A DNA stretch of 64,000 bases from Superficieibacter sp. 1612_C1 (GTDB lineage: Bacteria > Pseudomonadota > Gammaproteobacteria > Enterobacterales > Enterobacteriaceae), in the NCBI RefSeq assembly GCF_015234305.1, contig NZ_JADGMI010000006.1, forward strand, positions 124,001 to 188,000, given 5' to 3'. Below the pieces are notes generated by a model. The model saw only the letters and a list, made by a program, of their open reading frames with translations. It was not told the DNA's origin and ran no database searches. Shown here piece by piece: positions 53,250 through 63,873 of the stretch. A program made the translations under genes and the position numbers. Within the stretch, counting starts at the first letter, position 1; each line of letters begins with the position of its first letter.

Positions 53250-53298
53250 GCTATATAGTGACATTTACACTTTCTGCTGTGTAATGTCGCTATACAGC
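53250..53298. repeat. Long imperfect palindrome between mutS and pphB
   Basis: Arms 53250-53270 and 53279-53298 pair in 19 of 21 positions (one bulge, one A-C mismatch, one G-U) around an 8-nt loop TTTCTGCT. The sequence GGCTATATAGTGACATT recurs inverted as AATGTCGCTATACAGC. It is too AT-rich for a terminator and lies 114 bp before pphB. Confidence 0.75.
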
Positions 53299-53411
53299 AA
53301 CAATATAATAATTCTGGCTAACTGTTATCGGTTTAAAAGCAAGGGGAATCAGCGGCAAAAAAAGCGTGAAATGTTATAATACCAGCCTGTTTCACGTTCA
53401 TCGGAAATTCC

Positions 53412-54068
53412 ATGTCCTCTGTACGCTACCATAAAATCAATTCATCAGACTGGCAGCATATCTGGGTCGTGGGTGATATCCACGGCTGCTATTCACTATT
53501 GCAATCGCGCCTCGCCGACATTGGTTTTTGCCGGGAAAAAGATTTGTTAATTTCCGTTGGCGATAATATCGATCGCGGTCCGGAAAATATGGACGTTTTG
53601 CGACTGCTTAACGAACCCTGGTTTATCTCAGTGATGGGGAATCATGAAGCGATGGCGCTGGAGGCCTTTGCCACGCAGGATGGCAATATGTGGCTGGGTA
53701 ATGGCGGAGCATGGTTTTTCGATCTGACGCAAGAAGAACAGCAAGAAGCGATAACGTTGCTTTTAACGTTTCACCAGCGGCCTCACATTATTGAAGCCGA
53801 AAATGAAAGCGGCAGGTATGTTATTGCTCATGCAGACTATCCGGCAACGCATTACCAATCTGGAAAGACGGTGGATATTAATGGTGTTTTATGGTCAGTA
53901 GAGCGCATTCTCAGATCGCTGGAAGGAAACAGTGAAATAATAGGTGGGGCCGATCATTTCATTTTCGGCCATATGATCTTCGACCATATTCAACTATTTG
54001 CTAATCAACACTATATTGATACTGGCTCGGCAAAATCAGGTAAGCTTGCCTTCTATCGGTTGCAATAG
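53412..54068 (+). CDS. pphB: PphB, serine/threonine protein phosphatase
   Basis: 218 residues. Metallophosphatase motifs: VVGDIHGCYS (about 19), SVGDNIDRGPENM (about 46), GNHEAMALE (about 76), IAHADYP (about 140) and FGHMIFDH (about 185), binding two metals. It is the lambda-type phosphatase that sits next to mutS in E. coli; PphB has been implicated in phosphoprotein signalling. It ends at a strong terminator shared with rpoS. Confidence 0.93.
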   Translation: MSSVRYHKINSSDWQHIWVVGDIHGCYSLLQSRLADIGFCREKDLLISVGDNIDRGPENMDVLRLLNEPWFISVMGNHEAMALEAFATQDGNMWLGNGGAWFFDLTQEEQQEAITLLLTFHQRPHIIEAENESGRYVIAHADYPATHYQSGKTVDINGVLWSVERILRSLEGNSEIIGGADHFIFGHMIFDHIQLFANQHYIDTGSAKSGKLAFYRLQ

Positions 54069-54075
54069 ATAATAA

Positions 54076-54103
54076 AAAAGGCCACTCCTCAGAGTGGCCT
54101 TTT
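54076..54103. terminator. Bidirectional terminator between pphB and rpoS
   Basis: AAAAGGCCACTC-CTCA-GAGTGGCCTTTT, a 12-bp stem with A- and T-runs on both sides, in the 48-bp gap between two convergent genes. Confidence 0.95.
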
Positions 54104-54116
54104 AGAACAACATTCT

Positions 54117-55109
54117 TTACTCGCGGAACAGCGCTTCGATATTCAGCCCCTGTGCCTGAAGGATCTCACGCAGACGGCGCAGCCCTTCAACCTGGATCTG
54201 ACGAACGCGTTCACGTGTCAGGCCAATTTCGCGGCCCACATCTTCAAGCGTTGCAGCTTCATAACCCAGCAGACCGAAACGACGCGCCAGCACTTCACGC
54301 TGTTTGGCGTTCAGTTCGAACAGCCATTTAACGATGCTCTGTTTCATATCATCGTCTTGCGTGGTGTCTTCCGGGCCGTTGTCTTTTTCATCGGCCAGGA
54401 TATCCAGCAGCGCTTTTTCGGAATCACCACCCAGCGGGGTGTCTACCGAGGTAATGCGCTCGTTGAGACGCAGCATACGGCTTACGTCATCAACCGGTTT
54501 GTCCAGCTGTTCGGCAATCTCTTCCGCACTCGGCTCGTGGTCCAGCTTATGGGACAGTTCACGCGCGGTACGCAGATAAACGTTCAGCTCTTTCACAATA
54601 TGAATCGGCAGACGAATGGTACGGGTTTGGTTCATGATCGCCCGTTCAATCGTCTGACGGATCCACCACGTCGCGTAGGTTGAGAAGCGGAAACCACGTT
54701 CCGGGTCAAATTTCTCAACCGCACGGATCAGCCCCAGGTTGCCCTCTTCAATCAGATCCAGCAGCGCCAGACCACGATTACCATAACGACGGGCAATTTT
54801 CACGACCAGACGCAGGTTACTTTCAATCATGCGACGACGTGAGGCGACATCTCCGCGCAGTGCGCGACGGGCGAAGTAAACTTCTTCTTCCGCTGTTAAT
54901 AAAGGAGAATAACCAATTTCTCCGAGGTAAAGCTGTGTCGCGTCAAGTACACGTTGTGTAGCGCCTTGCGATAACAGTTCTTCCTCTGCCAGGTCGTTAT
55001 CACTAGGTTCCTCAACAACTAAGGCTTTTTCATCAAAAGCCTCTACTCCATTCTCATCAAATTGCGCGTCTTCATTTAAATCATGAACTTTCAGCGTATT
55101 CTGACTCAT
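54117..55109 (-). CDS. rpoS: RpoS, stationary-phase/general stress sigma factor
   Basis: 330 residues from ATG 55109 with the conserved leader AGGAGCCACCTT before it. Sigma regions: 1.2-2.4 ([59 protein letters not shown], about 95-155), 3 and 4.2 ([28 protein letters not shown]). Full length, no truncation or frameshift, which are common in laboratory strains. By family knowledge its main promoter lies inside nlpD and its long 5' leader is controlled by sRNAs with Hfq. Confidence 0.98.
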   Translation of the reverse strand: MSQNTLKVHDLNEDAQFDENGVEAFDEKALVVEEPSDNDLAEEELLSQGATQRVLDATQLYLGEIGYSPLLTAEEEVYFARRALRGDVASRRRMIESNLRLVVKIARRYGNRGLALLDLIEEGNLGLIRAVEKFDPERGFRFSTYATWWIRQTIERAIMNQTRTIRLPIHIVKELNVYLRTARELSHKLDHEPSAEEIAEQLDKPVDDVSRMLRLNERITSVDTPLGGDSEKALLDILADEKDNGPEDTTQDDDMKQSIVKWLFELNAKQREVLARRFGLLGYEAATLEDVGREIGLTRERVRQIQVEGLRRLREILQAQGLNIEALFRE

Positions 55110-55168
55110 AAGGTGGCTCCTACCCGTGATCCCTGGACGACACACACTGGTTAGTGTATCCCGCCTGA

Positions 55169-56314
55169 TTATCGCTGCGGTAAGTAACGCAGCGGGTTTA
55201 CGGATTTCCCCTTGTAACGAATTTCAAAATGTAAACGTGTAGAACTGGTTCCAGTGCTACCCATGGTAGCTATTTTCTGCCCCGCCTTGACCTCTTGTTG
55301 CTCCCGGACCAGCATTGTATCGTTATGGGCGTAGGCACTCAGGTAATCATCGTTATGTTTGATGATGATTAGATTACCGTAACCGCGCAGGGCGTTCCCG
55401 GCGTATACAACACGACCATCTGCGGTCGCGATGATAGCCTGACCTTTGCTACCTGCGATATCGATCCCTTTATTGCCGTTTTCGGTGGCAGAGAAGTTTT
55501 CGATAATGTTGCCATCAGTCGGCCAGCGCCAGGTGGAGATAGGCGAGCTGGTGGTCGTGCTGCTGGCTGTCGGCTCAGTTGTGCTAACGGTAGATGGGGC
55601 CGTAACAGGTGCCGTGACGGGTGTGCTCGTCGGGCGGTTGTTAGGCAACATTTTGTTAGCACTTTGTTCACCTGAGTCCTCAGAATATGTAATTGTTGGC
55701 TGGGATGCAACAGGCACGGTTGAATTCTGTTCAGGTTTTAAGACAATTCCTTGTGCATTTGCGTCCGCCTGCGTCACCGCGTTGCCGCCGGTGATTGGCG
55801 TACCGGAGGAATTGCCCACCTGGAGCACCTGTCCGACATTGAGGGCATACGGTGCCGCCACGTTGTTGCGCTGCGCCAGATCGCGGAAATCGTTCCCGGT
55901 CACCCACGCAATATAGAACAGGGTGTCGCCGCGCTTAACGGTATAGGTACTGCCGCCGGTATAGCTGCCTTTAGGGATATTGCCGTATTTGCGGTTGTAA
56001 ACAATACGGCCGTTTTCAACCTGTACATTTTGTTGAGCAACAGGTTGCGTCGGCATGGTTTGCGGCTGTACGGGTTGCACTGGCTGAACAGGCTGGATCT
56101 GCGGCGTTTGCGGTGCCGGAGTTGAATTGCCCATTTTGGGCGGCGGCGTGATGAGCATCCCGGAATCTGCACTTGAGGTGCCGGACGCGTTTCCGCCAAC
56201 AGAACTTACGGGTGCCGGGGTACTGTCCGAATTACCGCAGCCTGCCAGACAAAGTGAAATCAGTGATAATGCCGCCACGCGGCTTACGGTGAATGTTGGG
56301 CTTCCCGTGCTCAT
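55169..56314 (-). CDS. nlpD: NlpD, lipoprotein activator of AmiC
   Basis: 381 residues. Lipoprotein signal with lipobox LCLAGC (Cys about 26), a Gln/Pro-rich repeat ([12 protein letters not shown], about 74-90), LysM (about 120-165; [27 protein letters not shown]) and a C-terminal LytM/M23 domain ([26 protein letters not shown]...). The M23 metal residues are degenerate, as usual for an activator. Activates AmiC at the septum. The rpoS promoter is expected within this gene. Confidence 0.96.
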   Translation of the reverse strand: MSTGSPTFTVSRVAALSLISLCLAGCGNSDSTPAPVSSVGGNASGTSSADSGMLITPPPKMGNSTPAPQTPQIQPVQPVQPVQPQTMPTQPVAQQNVQVENGRIVYNRKYGNIPKGSYTGGSTYTVKRGDTLFYIAWVTGNDFRDLAQRNNVAAPYALNVGQVLQVGNSSGTPITGGNAVTQADANAQGIVLKPEQNSTVPVASQPTITYSEDSGEQSANKMLPNNRPTSTPVTAPVTAPSTVSTTEPTASSTTTSSPISTWRWPTDGNIIENFSATENGNKGIDIAGSKGQAIIATADGRVVYAGNALRGYGNLIIIKHNDDYLSAYAHNDTMLVREQQEVKAGQKIATMGSTGTSSTRLHFEIRYKGKSVNPLRYLPQR

Positions 56315-56435
56315 TTATCCCCCAGGAATAGGTTAACTACCAGTGACTTAAACCGTGCAAGGCAGCGGCGTGAACACTGAAAACAGGTTCACCATACGCT
56401 GAAATCTCATGAAATAACCAGGATAAATCCGGGTC

Positions 56436-57062
56436 TCAGGCCAGTTCCCCTTTGACCAGAGGAACAAAGCGCACTGCCTCAACGGTATCAATAATAAATT
56501 CATCGCCCCGTCGGCACACCCGCTTCAGATACTGGTGTTCATCGCCAACGGGCAATACAAGTACGCCACCATCAGCCAACTGTGACATCAATGCCGCAGG
56601 AATTTCAGGCGGTGCGGCCGTCACGATGATGGCGTCAAAAGGCGCACGCGCGTGCCAGCCTTGCCAGCCATCGCCATGACGGGTGGAGACATTATGCAGA
56701 TCGAGCTGTTTCAGGCGACGCCGTGCGTGCCATTGCAGGCTTTTAATCCGTTCAACGGAACAGACGTGATGGACAAGATGCGCGAGGATCGCCGTCTGAT
56801 ACCCGGAGCCGGTGCCGACTTCCAGCACCCGGCATTCCGGCGTCAGTTCCAGCAGTTCGGTCATTCTGGCGACCATGTAAGGCTGAGAAATCGTCTGTCC
56901 TTGGCCGATAGGCAGCGCGACGTTCTCCCACGCCTGATGTTCAAACGCTTCATCGATAAACTTTTCACGCGGAACCAGAGCGATGGCCTCAAGCACATGC
57001 TCATCTTTTATTCCCTGAGTACGTAGTTGATCGAGAAGGCTCTGAACGCGTTTGCTTATCAT
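56436..57062 (-). CDS. pcm: Pcm, protein L-isoaspartate O-methyltransferase
   Basis: 208 residues. SAM motif [15 protein letters not shown] (about 80) and [11 protein letters not shown], the isoaspartyl-substrate segment. It methylates isoaspartate in damaged proteins to allow repair in stationary phase. Its start overlaps surE by 4 bp. Confidence 0.97.
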   Translation of the reverse strand: MISKRVQSLLDQLRTQGIKDEHVLEAIALVPREKFIDEAFEHQAWENVALPIGQGQTISQPYMVARMTELLELTPECRVLEVGTGSGYQTAILAHLVHHVCSVERIKSLQWHARRRLKQLDLHNVSTRHGDGWQGWHARAPFDAIIVTAAPPEIPAALMSQLADGGVLVLPVGDEHQYLKRVCRRGDEFIIDTVEAVRFVPLVKGELA

Positions 57063-57817
57063 GACGTGCCTGCTCCTGCCCGCGTTAGCCAGTCAGAAAC
57101 GACGTCACGCGCGCTGTGCGCGGTTAAATCCACGTGCAGCGGTGTGACGGAAACATAGCCCTCATCTACCGCAGCGAAGTCCGTCTCCGGGCCCGCATCA
57201 AATTTTTCGCCGGGCGGGCCGATCCAGTACAGGACGTTGCCGCGCGGATCTTCCTGCGGGATCACCTGATCGGCCGGATGGCGGCTGCCGCAGCGGGTCA
57301 CGCGAAAGCCTTTGATTTGATCTAAAGGCAGATCCGGCACGTTGATATTGAGAATGCGCCCGGTGCGCAGCGGCTCACGGCTGAGCGCGCGCAGCAGCGT
57401 ACAGGTTACCGCCGCCGCGGTATCGTAGTGTTTATGGCCGTTCAGTGAGACGGCGAGCGCGGGAAAGCCAAGGTGACGCCCTTCCATCGCCGCCGCGACG
57501 GTGCCGGAGTAGATCACATCGTCGCCAAGATTCGGCCCGGCGTTGATGCCTGAGACCACCACGTCCGGGCGCGGGCGCATCAGCGCATTCACGCCCAGAT
57601 AAACGCAGTCTGTCGGCGTGCCCATCTGGACCGCAATATCACCGTTTTCATACGCGAAGGTACGCAGCGATGATTCCAGCGTCAGCGAGTTTGATGCGCC
57701 GCTGCGATTACGATCGGGGGCCACCACCTGCACTTCGGCAAATTCACGCAGCGCTTTCGCCAGCGTCTGAATGCCTGGTGCGTGGATGCCGTCATCGTTA
57801 CTCAGCAATATTCGCAT
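57059..57817 (-). CDS. surE: SurE, 5'/3'-nucleotidase and polyphosphatase
   Basis: 252 residues from ATG 57817 ([16 protein letters not shown]), the family start; it overlaps the end of truD by 20 bp. Metal-binding NDDG (residues 7-10) and the conserved [22 protein letters not shown] (about 92-113) are present. It dephosphorylates nucleoside monophosphates and short polyphosphate. Confidence 0.96.
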   Translation of the reverse strand: MRILLSNDDGIHAPGIQTLAKALREFAEVQVVAPDRNRSGASNSLTLESSLRTFAYENGDIAVQMGTPTDCVYLGVNALMRPRPDVVVSGINAGPNLGDDVIYSGTVAAAMEGRHLGFPALAVSLNGHKHYDTAAAVTCTLLRALSREPLRTGRILNINVPDLPLDQIKGFRVTRCGSRHPADQVIPQEDPRGNVLYWIGPPGEKFDAGPETDFAAVDEGYVSVTPLHVDLTAHSARDVVSDWLTRAGAGTS

Positions 57818-58847
57818 AATCACCTGAAGTGTTAATAAGTTCTCTGACCACGCTGGTGGCAAAGCTGCCTGCCGGAAGCCAGAAGCGTAATTCTACGGTC
57901 ACGTCATCCCACCAGTTCCAGTTCATTTGCTGCGGATAGAGCAGCATGGCGCGCCGTGAAGCCTCGACTTTTTCACGCATTAGCAACTGCTGTAATAGCG
58001 TTTCTTCTGCAATAGCGGCCTGCTCAAAGGCCAGCGCCTCGCGCTGCGTGCCCCATTCGCCGCTACCGGGCAGGGACGCCGTGATCATCAGCTCGTGGTT
58101 ATCCACGCGGGACTGAAGTTCGGCCTGTTCTTCAGAGGCGGCCACGAACCAGCTCCCGCGCCCCGCTAATTGTAGCGCATCGCCGTCAACAACTTGATTA
58201 AAGTCTGGTTTTTTCAAACGCGTGCTGACTATCTGATTAAACAACGCACTACGGGCTGCCGACAACCAAAAACTGCGTTTATTCCGATCGCGGACCGGTC
58301 CGCCGCTTTGTGCCCAGCGTAATGCCCCCTGAAGATTGCTGCCGCCGATGCCAAAACGCTGTACGCCAAAATAGTTAGGCACGCCTGCGCTCTGAATTGC
58401 CCGTAAACGCTGTTCGACGTTGTCGCGCTGCGAGACTTCACGCAGGATCAGCGTGAAGTAGTTGCCCTTTAGCGCCCCGAGGCGCAGCTTACGTTTGTGA
58501 CGGGCGTACTCCAGCACCTGACAGCCTTCGAGCTGAAAGGCGCTGAGATCCGGCATCTCTTTGCCAGGAACGCGGGCGCATAGCCACTGTTCCGTCACCG
58601 CCTGCTTATCTTTTTGCCCGGCAAAGCTGACGTCGCGCGCCGGAACGTTAAGAAATTTCGCCAGCGCATCGGCAACAAAACGCGTGTTGCAGCCGTTTTT
58701 CAGGATCCGCACGAGGACGTGCTCGCCCTCACCGTCCGGCGCAAAACCGAGATCTTCGACTACCAGAAAATCCTCCGGGCTGGCTTTCAGCAGCCCCTGC
58801 CCCTGCGGCTTACCGTGCAGATACGTCAGATTTTCGACGTCGATCAT
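57798..58847 (-). CDS. truD: TruD, tRNA pseudouridine(13) synthase
   Basis: 349 residues. The catalytic Asp is in [15 protein letters not shown] (about 74-88), followed by NYFGVQRFG (about 157) and the TRUD insertion. It modifies U13 in tRNA-Glu. Overlaps ispF by 4 bp at its start and surE by 20 bp at its end. Confidence 0.97.
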   Translation of the reverse strand: MIDVENLTYLHGKPQGQGLLKASPEDFLVVEDLGFAPDGEGEHVLVRILKNGCNTRFVADALAKFLNVPARDVSFAGQKDKQAVTEQWLCARVPGKEMPDLSAFQLEGCQVLEYARHKRKLRLGALKGNYFTLILREVSQRDNVEQRLRAIQSAGVPNYFGVQRFGIGGSNLQGALRWAQSGGPVRDRNKRSFWLSAARSALFNQIVSTRLKKPDFNQVVDGDALQLAGRGSWFVAASEEQAELQSRVDNHELMITASLPGSGEWGTQREALAFEQAAIAEETLLQQLLMREKVEASRRAMLLYPQQMNWNWWDDVTVELRFWLPAGSFATSVVRELINTSGDYANIAE

Positions 58848-59323
58848 TTGGCCGCCTTATGCAACAGCGCCACCGCCTCACAGGCGATGCCTTCGCCACG
58901 GCCAGTGAAGCCCAGTTTTTCCGTAGTAGTCGCTTTGACGTTGACATCATCCATATGGCAGCCGAGATCTTCGGCGATGAAAATGCGCATTTGCGGGATA
59001 TGCGGCAGCATTTTTGGGGCCTGGGCAATGATGGTGACGTCAACGTTACCAAGCGTGTAGCCTTTCGCCTGGATCCGTCGCCACGCCTCGCGCAGCAGTT
59101 CACGGCTGTCAGCGCCTTTGAATGCCGGATCGGTATCCGGGAACAGTTTGCCGATATCGCCCAGCGCCGCCGCACCGAGCAGCGCATCGGTCAGGGCATG
59201 GAGTGCAACATCACCATCAGAGTGGGCCAGCAGCCCTTTTTCGTAAGGGACGCGTACGCCGCCAATGATAATCGGGCCTGCGCCGCCGAAAGCGTGCACA
59301 TCAAAACCGTGTCCAATTCGCAT
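58844..59323 (-). CDS. ispF: IspF, 2-C-methyl-D-erythritol 2,4-cyclodiphosphate synthase
   Basis: 159 residues. [13 protein letters not shown] with the metal-binding Asp8/His10, [21 protein letters not shown] (about 40) and the conserved [15 protein letters not shown] (about 130). Fifth step of the MEP isoprenoid pathway. It shares one base with the ispD stop and its own end overlaps truD. Confidence 0.98.
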   Translation of the reverse strand: MRIGHGFDVHAFGGAGPIIIGGVRVPYEKGLLAHSDGDVALHALTDALLGAAALGDIGKLFPDTDPAFKGADSRELLREAWRRIQAKGYTLGNVDVTIIAQAPKMLPHIPQMRIFIAEDLGCHMDDVNVKATTTEKLGFTGRGEGIACEAVALLHKAAK

Positions 59324-60033
59324 TATGTCTGCTCCTGGTGGTGAAATCGGGTGAGATAAAACTCGGCAAGCGCCAGATCTTCCGGGCGGGTCACTTTGAT
59401 ATTATCCGCGCGGCCGGGGATCAGTTCGGGATGGAAACCACAGTATTCCAGCGCAGAGGCTTCATCGGTAATAACAGCGCCTTCATCCAGCGCGCGGGTC
59501 AGGCAGTCGGTTAACAGCTCTCGGGGAAAGAATTGCGGCGTCAGCGCATGCCAGAGATCGTTGCGATCGACGGTGTGGGCGATGGCCGGTTTCCCCGGCT
59601 CACCACGCTTCATGGTGTCGCGCACTGGCGCGGCAAGGATCCCTCCCACGCGGCTGGTTTCGCTGAGCGCGAGCAGGCGATTCAGATCGTCCTGACACAG
59701 ACAGGGACGTGCGGCGTCATGCACCAGCACCCAGCGGGCGTCGCCCGCGGCCTTCAGGCCAGCCAGTACGGAATCGGCGCGCTCGCTACCGCCGTCGACA
59801 ACGGTAATTTGTGGATGGTTCGCCAGCGGCAACTGCTGAAAGCGCGTATCGCCAGGCGTCACGGCGATGATAACGCGCAGCACGCGAGGATGCGCCAGCA
59901 GCGCCGCCACCGCGTGTTCGAGAATCGTTTTGTTACCAATTGAGAGGTATTGTTTCGGGCACTCCGTCTGCATGCGGCGGCCAAACCCGGCTGCCGGAAC
60001 CACGGCGCAAACGCCCGGAAAAGTTGCTGCCAT
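59323..60033 (-). CDS. ispD: IspD, 2-C-methyl-D-erythritol 4-phosphate cytidylyltransferase
   Basis: 236 residues. CTP-binding [21 protein letters not shown] (about 10-30), VHDAARPCL (about 103) and the C-terminal substrate segment [14 protein letters not shown]. Third step of the MEP pathway. Forms the ispD-ispF-truD-surE-pcm string of overlapping genes, 18 bp after ftsB. Confidence 0.98.
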   Translation of the reverse strand: MAATFPGVCAVVPAAGFGRRMQTECPKQYLSIGNKTILEHAVAALLAHPRVLRVIIAVTPGDTRFQQLPLANHPQITVVDGGSERADSVLAGLKAAGDARWVLVHDAARPCLCQDDLNRLLALSETSRVGGILAAPVRDTMKRGEPGKPAIAHTVDRNDLWHALTPQFFPRELLTDCLTRALDEGAVITDEASALEYCGFHPELIPGRADNIKVTRPEDLALAEFYLTRFHHQEQT

Positions 60034-60051
60034 CTTGCGTTCCTGGGCCTG

Positions 60052-60363
60052 TTATCGGTTATTTTGCCCTGCACTCAGATTGCGTTTAGACGCATCCGGC
60101 ACCAGACGATAAAAGGTTTCGCCTGGTCGGGTCATACTCAGTTCATTACGCGCACGCTCTTCGATCGCTTCCTGACCACCGTTAAGATCGTCAATTTCCG
60201 CAAAGAGTTGATCGTTGCGCGCTTTTAATTTTGCGTTTGTGGTTTGCTGCACCTGGACATCATCGCTGACGCGGCTGTAATCATGTAATCCATTTTTGCC
60301 AAACCACAGCGAATACTGTAGCCAGACCAGTAAAGCCAGCAATATCAGCGTTAGTTTACCCAT
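60052..60363 (-). CDS. ftsB: FtsB, divisome protein
   Basis: 103 residues. One N-terminal transmembrane helix ([22 protein letters not shown], a bitopic anchor) then a leucine-zipper-like coiled coil ([28 protein letters not shown], about 35-62). With FtsL and FtsQ it activates septal peptidoglycan synthesis. Confidence 0.97.
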   Translation of the reverse strand: MGKLTLILLALLVWLQYSLWFGKNGLHDYSRVSDDVQVQQTTNAKLKARNDQLFAEIDDLNGGQEAIEERARNELSMTRPGETFYRLVPDASKRNLSAGQNNR

Positions 60364-60538
60364 CCTGCCCCCTGAAAAACGGCATCATCATCCCATAACT
60401 CGCCCGAGGACTCTACCCCGGCGGCGGGCGACGCCGCATAACCGCGCCAAATGTACCATATTTTGCCCACAGGTAAGTATGCCACGTAACAGTGAGGCGA
60501 ATTGCGTTGTTCAATCATAATTCAGCGTTGGGAAGACT

Positions 60539-60862
60539 CTACCCCATCAGCCACATAAACAGAATGCCAAACATCGCAATAACCGTTAGCGCCGTGGCGA
60601 CAGAGGTATAGAGAAATTTGCCATTCAGCAGAGAATAAAGCGCGATACCGACGACGACAGCGACGGGCATCAGCGCCAGGAAGAAGGGCCAGGTGTAGAG
60701 GAAGAAAAACAGCGTATTAGGGCCATAAATCAAAAAGGGGATACCTGCCGCCAGCAGCCATGAGATAAACCCCACCACAGCCCCGGGAAAAGACCATGTG
60801 GTCTCTTCATCGGCCGTCAGCGACTCGGTCGTGGTGATGCTTAAATTTTGGCTATTGCGCAT
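60539..60862 (-). CDS. ygbE: YgbE, DUF3561 inner-membrane protein
   Basis: 107 residues with about three transmembrane helices (VVGFISWLLAAGIPFLIYG, LFFFLYTWPFFLALMPVAVVVGI, VATALTVIAMFGILFMWLMG). Same position as in E. coli, between cysC and ftsB. Function unknown. A 175-bp gap to ftsB shows no further gene. Confidence 0.93.
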   Translation of the reverse strand: MRNSQNLSITTTESLTADEETTWSFPGAVVGFISWLLAAGIPFLIYGPNTLFFFLYTWPFFLALMPVAVVVGIALYSLLNGKFLYTSVATALTVIAMFGILFMWLMG

Positions 60863-60913
60863 ATCTAATCCCGTTGCCTGACCAACCGGACGATGGCTTC
60901 GTCCGGCGGCGTA

Positions 60914-61519
60914 TCAGGATCTGATAATATCGCTCTGTCTCAGCAGGTCTAATAATCGGTTAACCAAATTTGTTACTAATTGTTCACCATCAAGGTGCAT
61001 TTCCGGGCTTTCCGGTGCTTCGTAGACGGAATCAATGCCGGTAAAATGACGCAACTGCCCTGCCCGCGCCTTTTTGTATAGCCCTTTCGGATCGCGGGTT
61101 TCACAGATCGCCAGCGGCGTATCCACAAAGATTTCGAAGAAACGCCCTTCGCCCACCTGCTCGCGCACCATCTGCCGTTCAGCGCGGTGCGGCGAGATAA
61201 AGGCAGTCAGCACCACCAGACCAGCATCGACCATCAGCCGGGCGACTTCTCCCACACGGCGAATATTCTCTTTCCGATCCTCATCGCTGAAGCCGAGATC
61301 GCGGCAAAGCCCGTGGCGAACGTTGTCGCCGTCCAGCAGATAGGTGCTGACGCCCAGACGATGCAGCGCCTCTTCCAGCGCGCCCGCGACGGTGGATTTA
61401 CCGGAGCCGGAGAGCCCGGTAAACCACAGCACCACGCCACGATGACCGTGGAGCTGCTCGCGCTGCGCCGCAGTCACCGGATGAGCGTGCCAGACGACAT
61501 TGTCATCGTGCTGCGCCAT
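60914..61519 (-). CDS. cysC: CysC, adenylyl-sulfate kinase
   Basis: 201 residues. P-loop GLSGSGKST (about 35) and [16 protein letters not shown] (about 64), with the phosphorylated Ser in the FISPHRAER segment (about 109). Makes PAPS from APS. It shares one base with the cysN stop codon. Confidence 0.98.
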   Translation of the reverse strand: MAQHDDNVVWHAHPVTAAQREQLHGHRGVVLWFTGLSGSGKSTVAGALEEALHRLGVSTYLLDGDNVRHGLCRDLGFSDEDRKENIRRVGEVARLMVDAGLVVLTAFISPHRAERQMVREQVGEGRFFEIFVDTPLAICETRDPKGLYKKARAGQLRHFTGIDSVYEAPESPEMHLDGEQLVTNLVNRLLDLLRQSDIIRS

Positions 61520-62946
61520 TATTTGCCTCCCAGCAAATCACGCGCGCCCCAGTGCGGGAAGTGCTTACGCACCAGCGCGTTCATTTCCAGTTCGAAGGCG
61601 CTGTACTCAGACGGCACAGCAGTCTCCTGGGCATACGCTTCCTGCACCAGTCCGGCACCTACGGTAACGTTGGTGAGGCGATCGATAAAGATCATCCCGC
61701 CGGTCACCGGGTTATCCTGGTATTTGTCGAGCACCAGCGGCTCATCAAAGGTGAGATCCACCAGTCCGATACCGTTCAGCGGCAGATTTTCTGCGGCGTG
61801 CTGGGTCAGGTTATTGATATCGAACTGATGGCGAATCGCATCGACACGGGCGCGGGTTTTCTTGCCGGCAATTTTGATATCCAGACTTTGCCCCGCCGTC
61901 AGCGGCTGCTCGGTCATCCACACCACGTTGACCGAAGCGCGTTGTACCGCAGGCAACGACTCCTGCGCATCCAGCAACAGATCGCCACGGCTGATGTCGA
62001 TTTCATCTTTCAGTACCAGCGTTATGGCCTCGCCCGCCGCCGCTTCTTCTAAATCTCCGTCAAAGGTAACGATGCGCGCCACGGCGGATTCCACGCCGGA
62101 CGGCAGGACTTTGATCCGCTGACCAACTTTGACGATCCCGGAAGCGACCGTACCGGAATAACCGCGGAAATCGAGGTTTGGACGGTTAACGTACTGCACC
62201 GGGAAGCGCATCGGCTGCTGATCGACCACGCGCTGAATTTCTACGGTTTCCAGCACTTCCAGCAGCGTCGGGCCGCTGTACCACGGCATCTTACCGCTGG
62301 CACTGGCGACGTTATCGCCTTCCAGCGCCGACAGCGGTACAAAACGGATATCCAGATTGCCCGGCAGCTGCGCCGCGAACGTCAGATAATCTTCGCGGAT
62401 GCGGTTAAAGGTCTCTTCGCTAAAGTCGACGAGATCCATCTTATTGATCGCCACCACCAGATGCTTAATCCCCAATAACGTGGAGATAAAGCTGTGGCGA
62501 CGGGTCTGATCCAGTACGCCTTTACGCGCGTCGATCAGCAGGATCGCCAGATCGCAGGTGGATGCCCCGGTCGCCATATTGCGTGTGTACTGCTCGTGCC
62601 CCGGAGTGTCGGCGATAATAAATTTACGCTTTTCAGTGGAGAAATAGCGGTAGGCCACGTCAATGGTGATGCCCTGCTCGCGTTCGGCCTGTAGGCCGTC
62701 TACCAGCAGCGCCAGATCCAGCTTTTCGCCCTGGGTGCCGTGGCGTTTGCTGTCGTTATGCAGCGACGAGAGCTGATCTTCATAAATCTGTCGCGTGTCG
62801 TGCAGCAGACGGCCAATCAGCGTGCTTTTACCGTCGTCCACGCTGCCGCAGGTCAGGAAACGCAGCAGGCTTTTATACTGCTGAGCGTGCATCCAGGCTT
62901 CTACGCCGCCTTCGTTGGCAATCTGTTGCGCAATTGTCGTATTCAT
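61519..62946 (-). CDS. cysN: CysN, sulfate adenylyltransferase GTPase subunit
   Basis: 475 residues, EF-Tu-like. G1 [17 protein letters not shown] (about 35), G3 [11 protein letters not shown] (about 114), G4 NKMDL (about 170). GTP hydrolysis drives APS formation by CysD. cysD lies 9 bp upstream. Confidence 0.98.
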   Translation of the reverse strand: MNTTIAQQIANEGGVEAWMHAQQYKSLLRFLTCGSVDDGKSTLIGRLLHDTRQIYEDQLSSLHNDSKRHGTQGEKLDLALLVDGLQAEREQGITIDVAYRYFSTEKRKFIIADTPGHEQYTRNMATGASTCDLAILLIDARKGVLDQTRRHSFISTLLGIKHLVVAINKMDLVDFSEETFNRIREDYLTFAAQLPGNLDIRFVPLSALEGDNVASASGKMPWYSGPTLLEVLETVEIQRVVDQQPMRFPVQYVNRPNLDFRGYSGTVASGIVKVGQRIKVLPSGVESAVARIVTFDGDLEEAAAGEAITLVLKDEIDISRGDLLLDAQESLPAVQRASVNVVWMTEQPLTAGQSLDIKIAGKKTRARVDAIRHQFDINNLTQHAAENLPLNGIGLVDLTFDEPLVLDKYQDNPVTGGMIFIDRLTNVTVGAGLVQEAYAQETAVPSEYSAFELEMNALVRKHFPHWGARDLLGGK

Positions 62947-62955
62947 GGCGGTTCC

Positions 62956-63864
62956 TTAAAAGTATCCCTGACGTTTCTTCAGCTCCATCGAGCCGGCCTG
63001 GTCGCGGTCTATGACGCGCCCCTGACGTTCGCTGGTGGTGGAAACCAGCATCTCTTCGATAATCTCCGGCAGGGTTTGCGCCTGCGACTCTACCGCACCG
63101 GTCAGCGGCCAGCAGCCGAGAGTGCGAAAACGCACCATCCGCTGCTGGATCACTTCGCCCGGTTGCAAATCAATGCGTCCGTCGTCGATCATCATCAGCA
63201 TGCCGTCACGCTCCAGCACCGGACGCTCAGCGGCTAAATAAAGCGGCACGATATCGATATTTTCCAGCCAGATGTACTGCCAGATATCCTGTTCGGTCCA
63301 GTTGGACAGCGGGAAGACGCGGATGCTTTCACCCTTATTCACCTGGCCGTTATAGTTGTGCCACAGCTCCGGGCGCTGGTTCTTCGGGTCCCAGCGGTGA
63401 AAACGGTCGCGGAAAGAGTAAATACGCTCTTTGGCGCGAGATTTTTCTTCATCGCGACGCGCGCCGCCAAACGCAGCGTCAAAACCGTATTTATTCAGCG
63501 CCTGCTTCAGCCCCTCGGTTTTCATAATATCGGTATGTTTTGCGCTGCCGTGCACAAACGGGTTGATCCCCATTGCCACCCCTTCCGGGTTCTTATGCAC
63601 CAGCAGCTCGCAGCCATAGGCTTTAGCGGTACGGTCGCGGAACTCGTACATTTCACGGAACTTCCAGCCCGTATCGACGTGCAGCAGCGGAAACGGCAGC
63701 GTCCCCGGATAAAACGCTTTACGCGCCAGATGCAGCATGACGCTGGAGTCTTTACCAATCGAGTAAAGCATTACCGGATTAGAAAACTCGGCGGCAACTT
63801 CACGGATGATATGGATGCTTTCCGCCTCCAGTTGCCGCAGGTGAGTCAGTCGTTTTTGATCCAT
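62956..63864 (-). CDS. cysD: CysD, sulfate adenylyltransferase small subunit
   Basis: 302 residues. PP-loop [13 protein letters not shown] (about 35) and [21 protein letters not shown] (about 130) are present. With CysN forms ATP sulfurylase. AAGGAACGG precedes the ATG. It is 9 bp from the stop of the upstream methyltransferase gene, so cysDNC probably belongs to a longer operon. Cys regulon genes are normally activated by CysB. Confidence 0.98.
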   Translation of the reverse strand: MDQKRLTHLRQLEAESIHIIREVAAEFSNPVMLYSIGKDSSVMLHLARKAFYPGTLPFPLLHVDTGWKFREMYEFRDRTAKAYGCELLVHKNPEGVAMGINPFVHGSAKHTDIMKTEGLKQALNKYGFDAAFGGARRDEEKSRAKERIYSFRDRFHRWDPKNQRPELWHNYNGQVNKGESIRVFPLSNWTEQDIWQYIWLENIDIVPLYLAAERPVLERDGMLMMIDDGRIDLQPGEVIQQRMVRFRTLGCWPLTGAVESQAQTLPEIIEEMLVSTTSERQGRVIDRDQAGSMELKKRQGYF

Positions 63865-63873
63865 AACCGTTCC

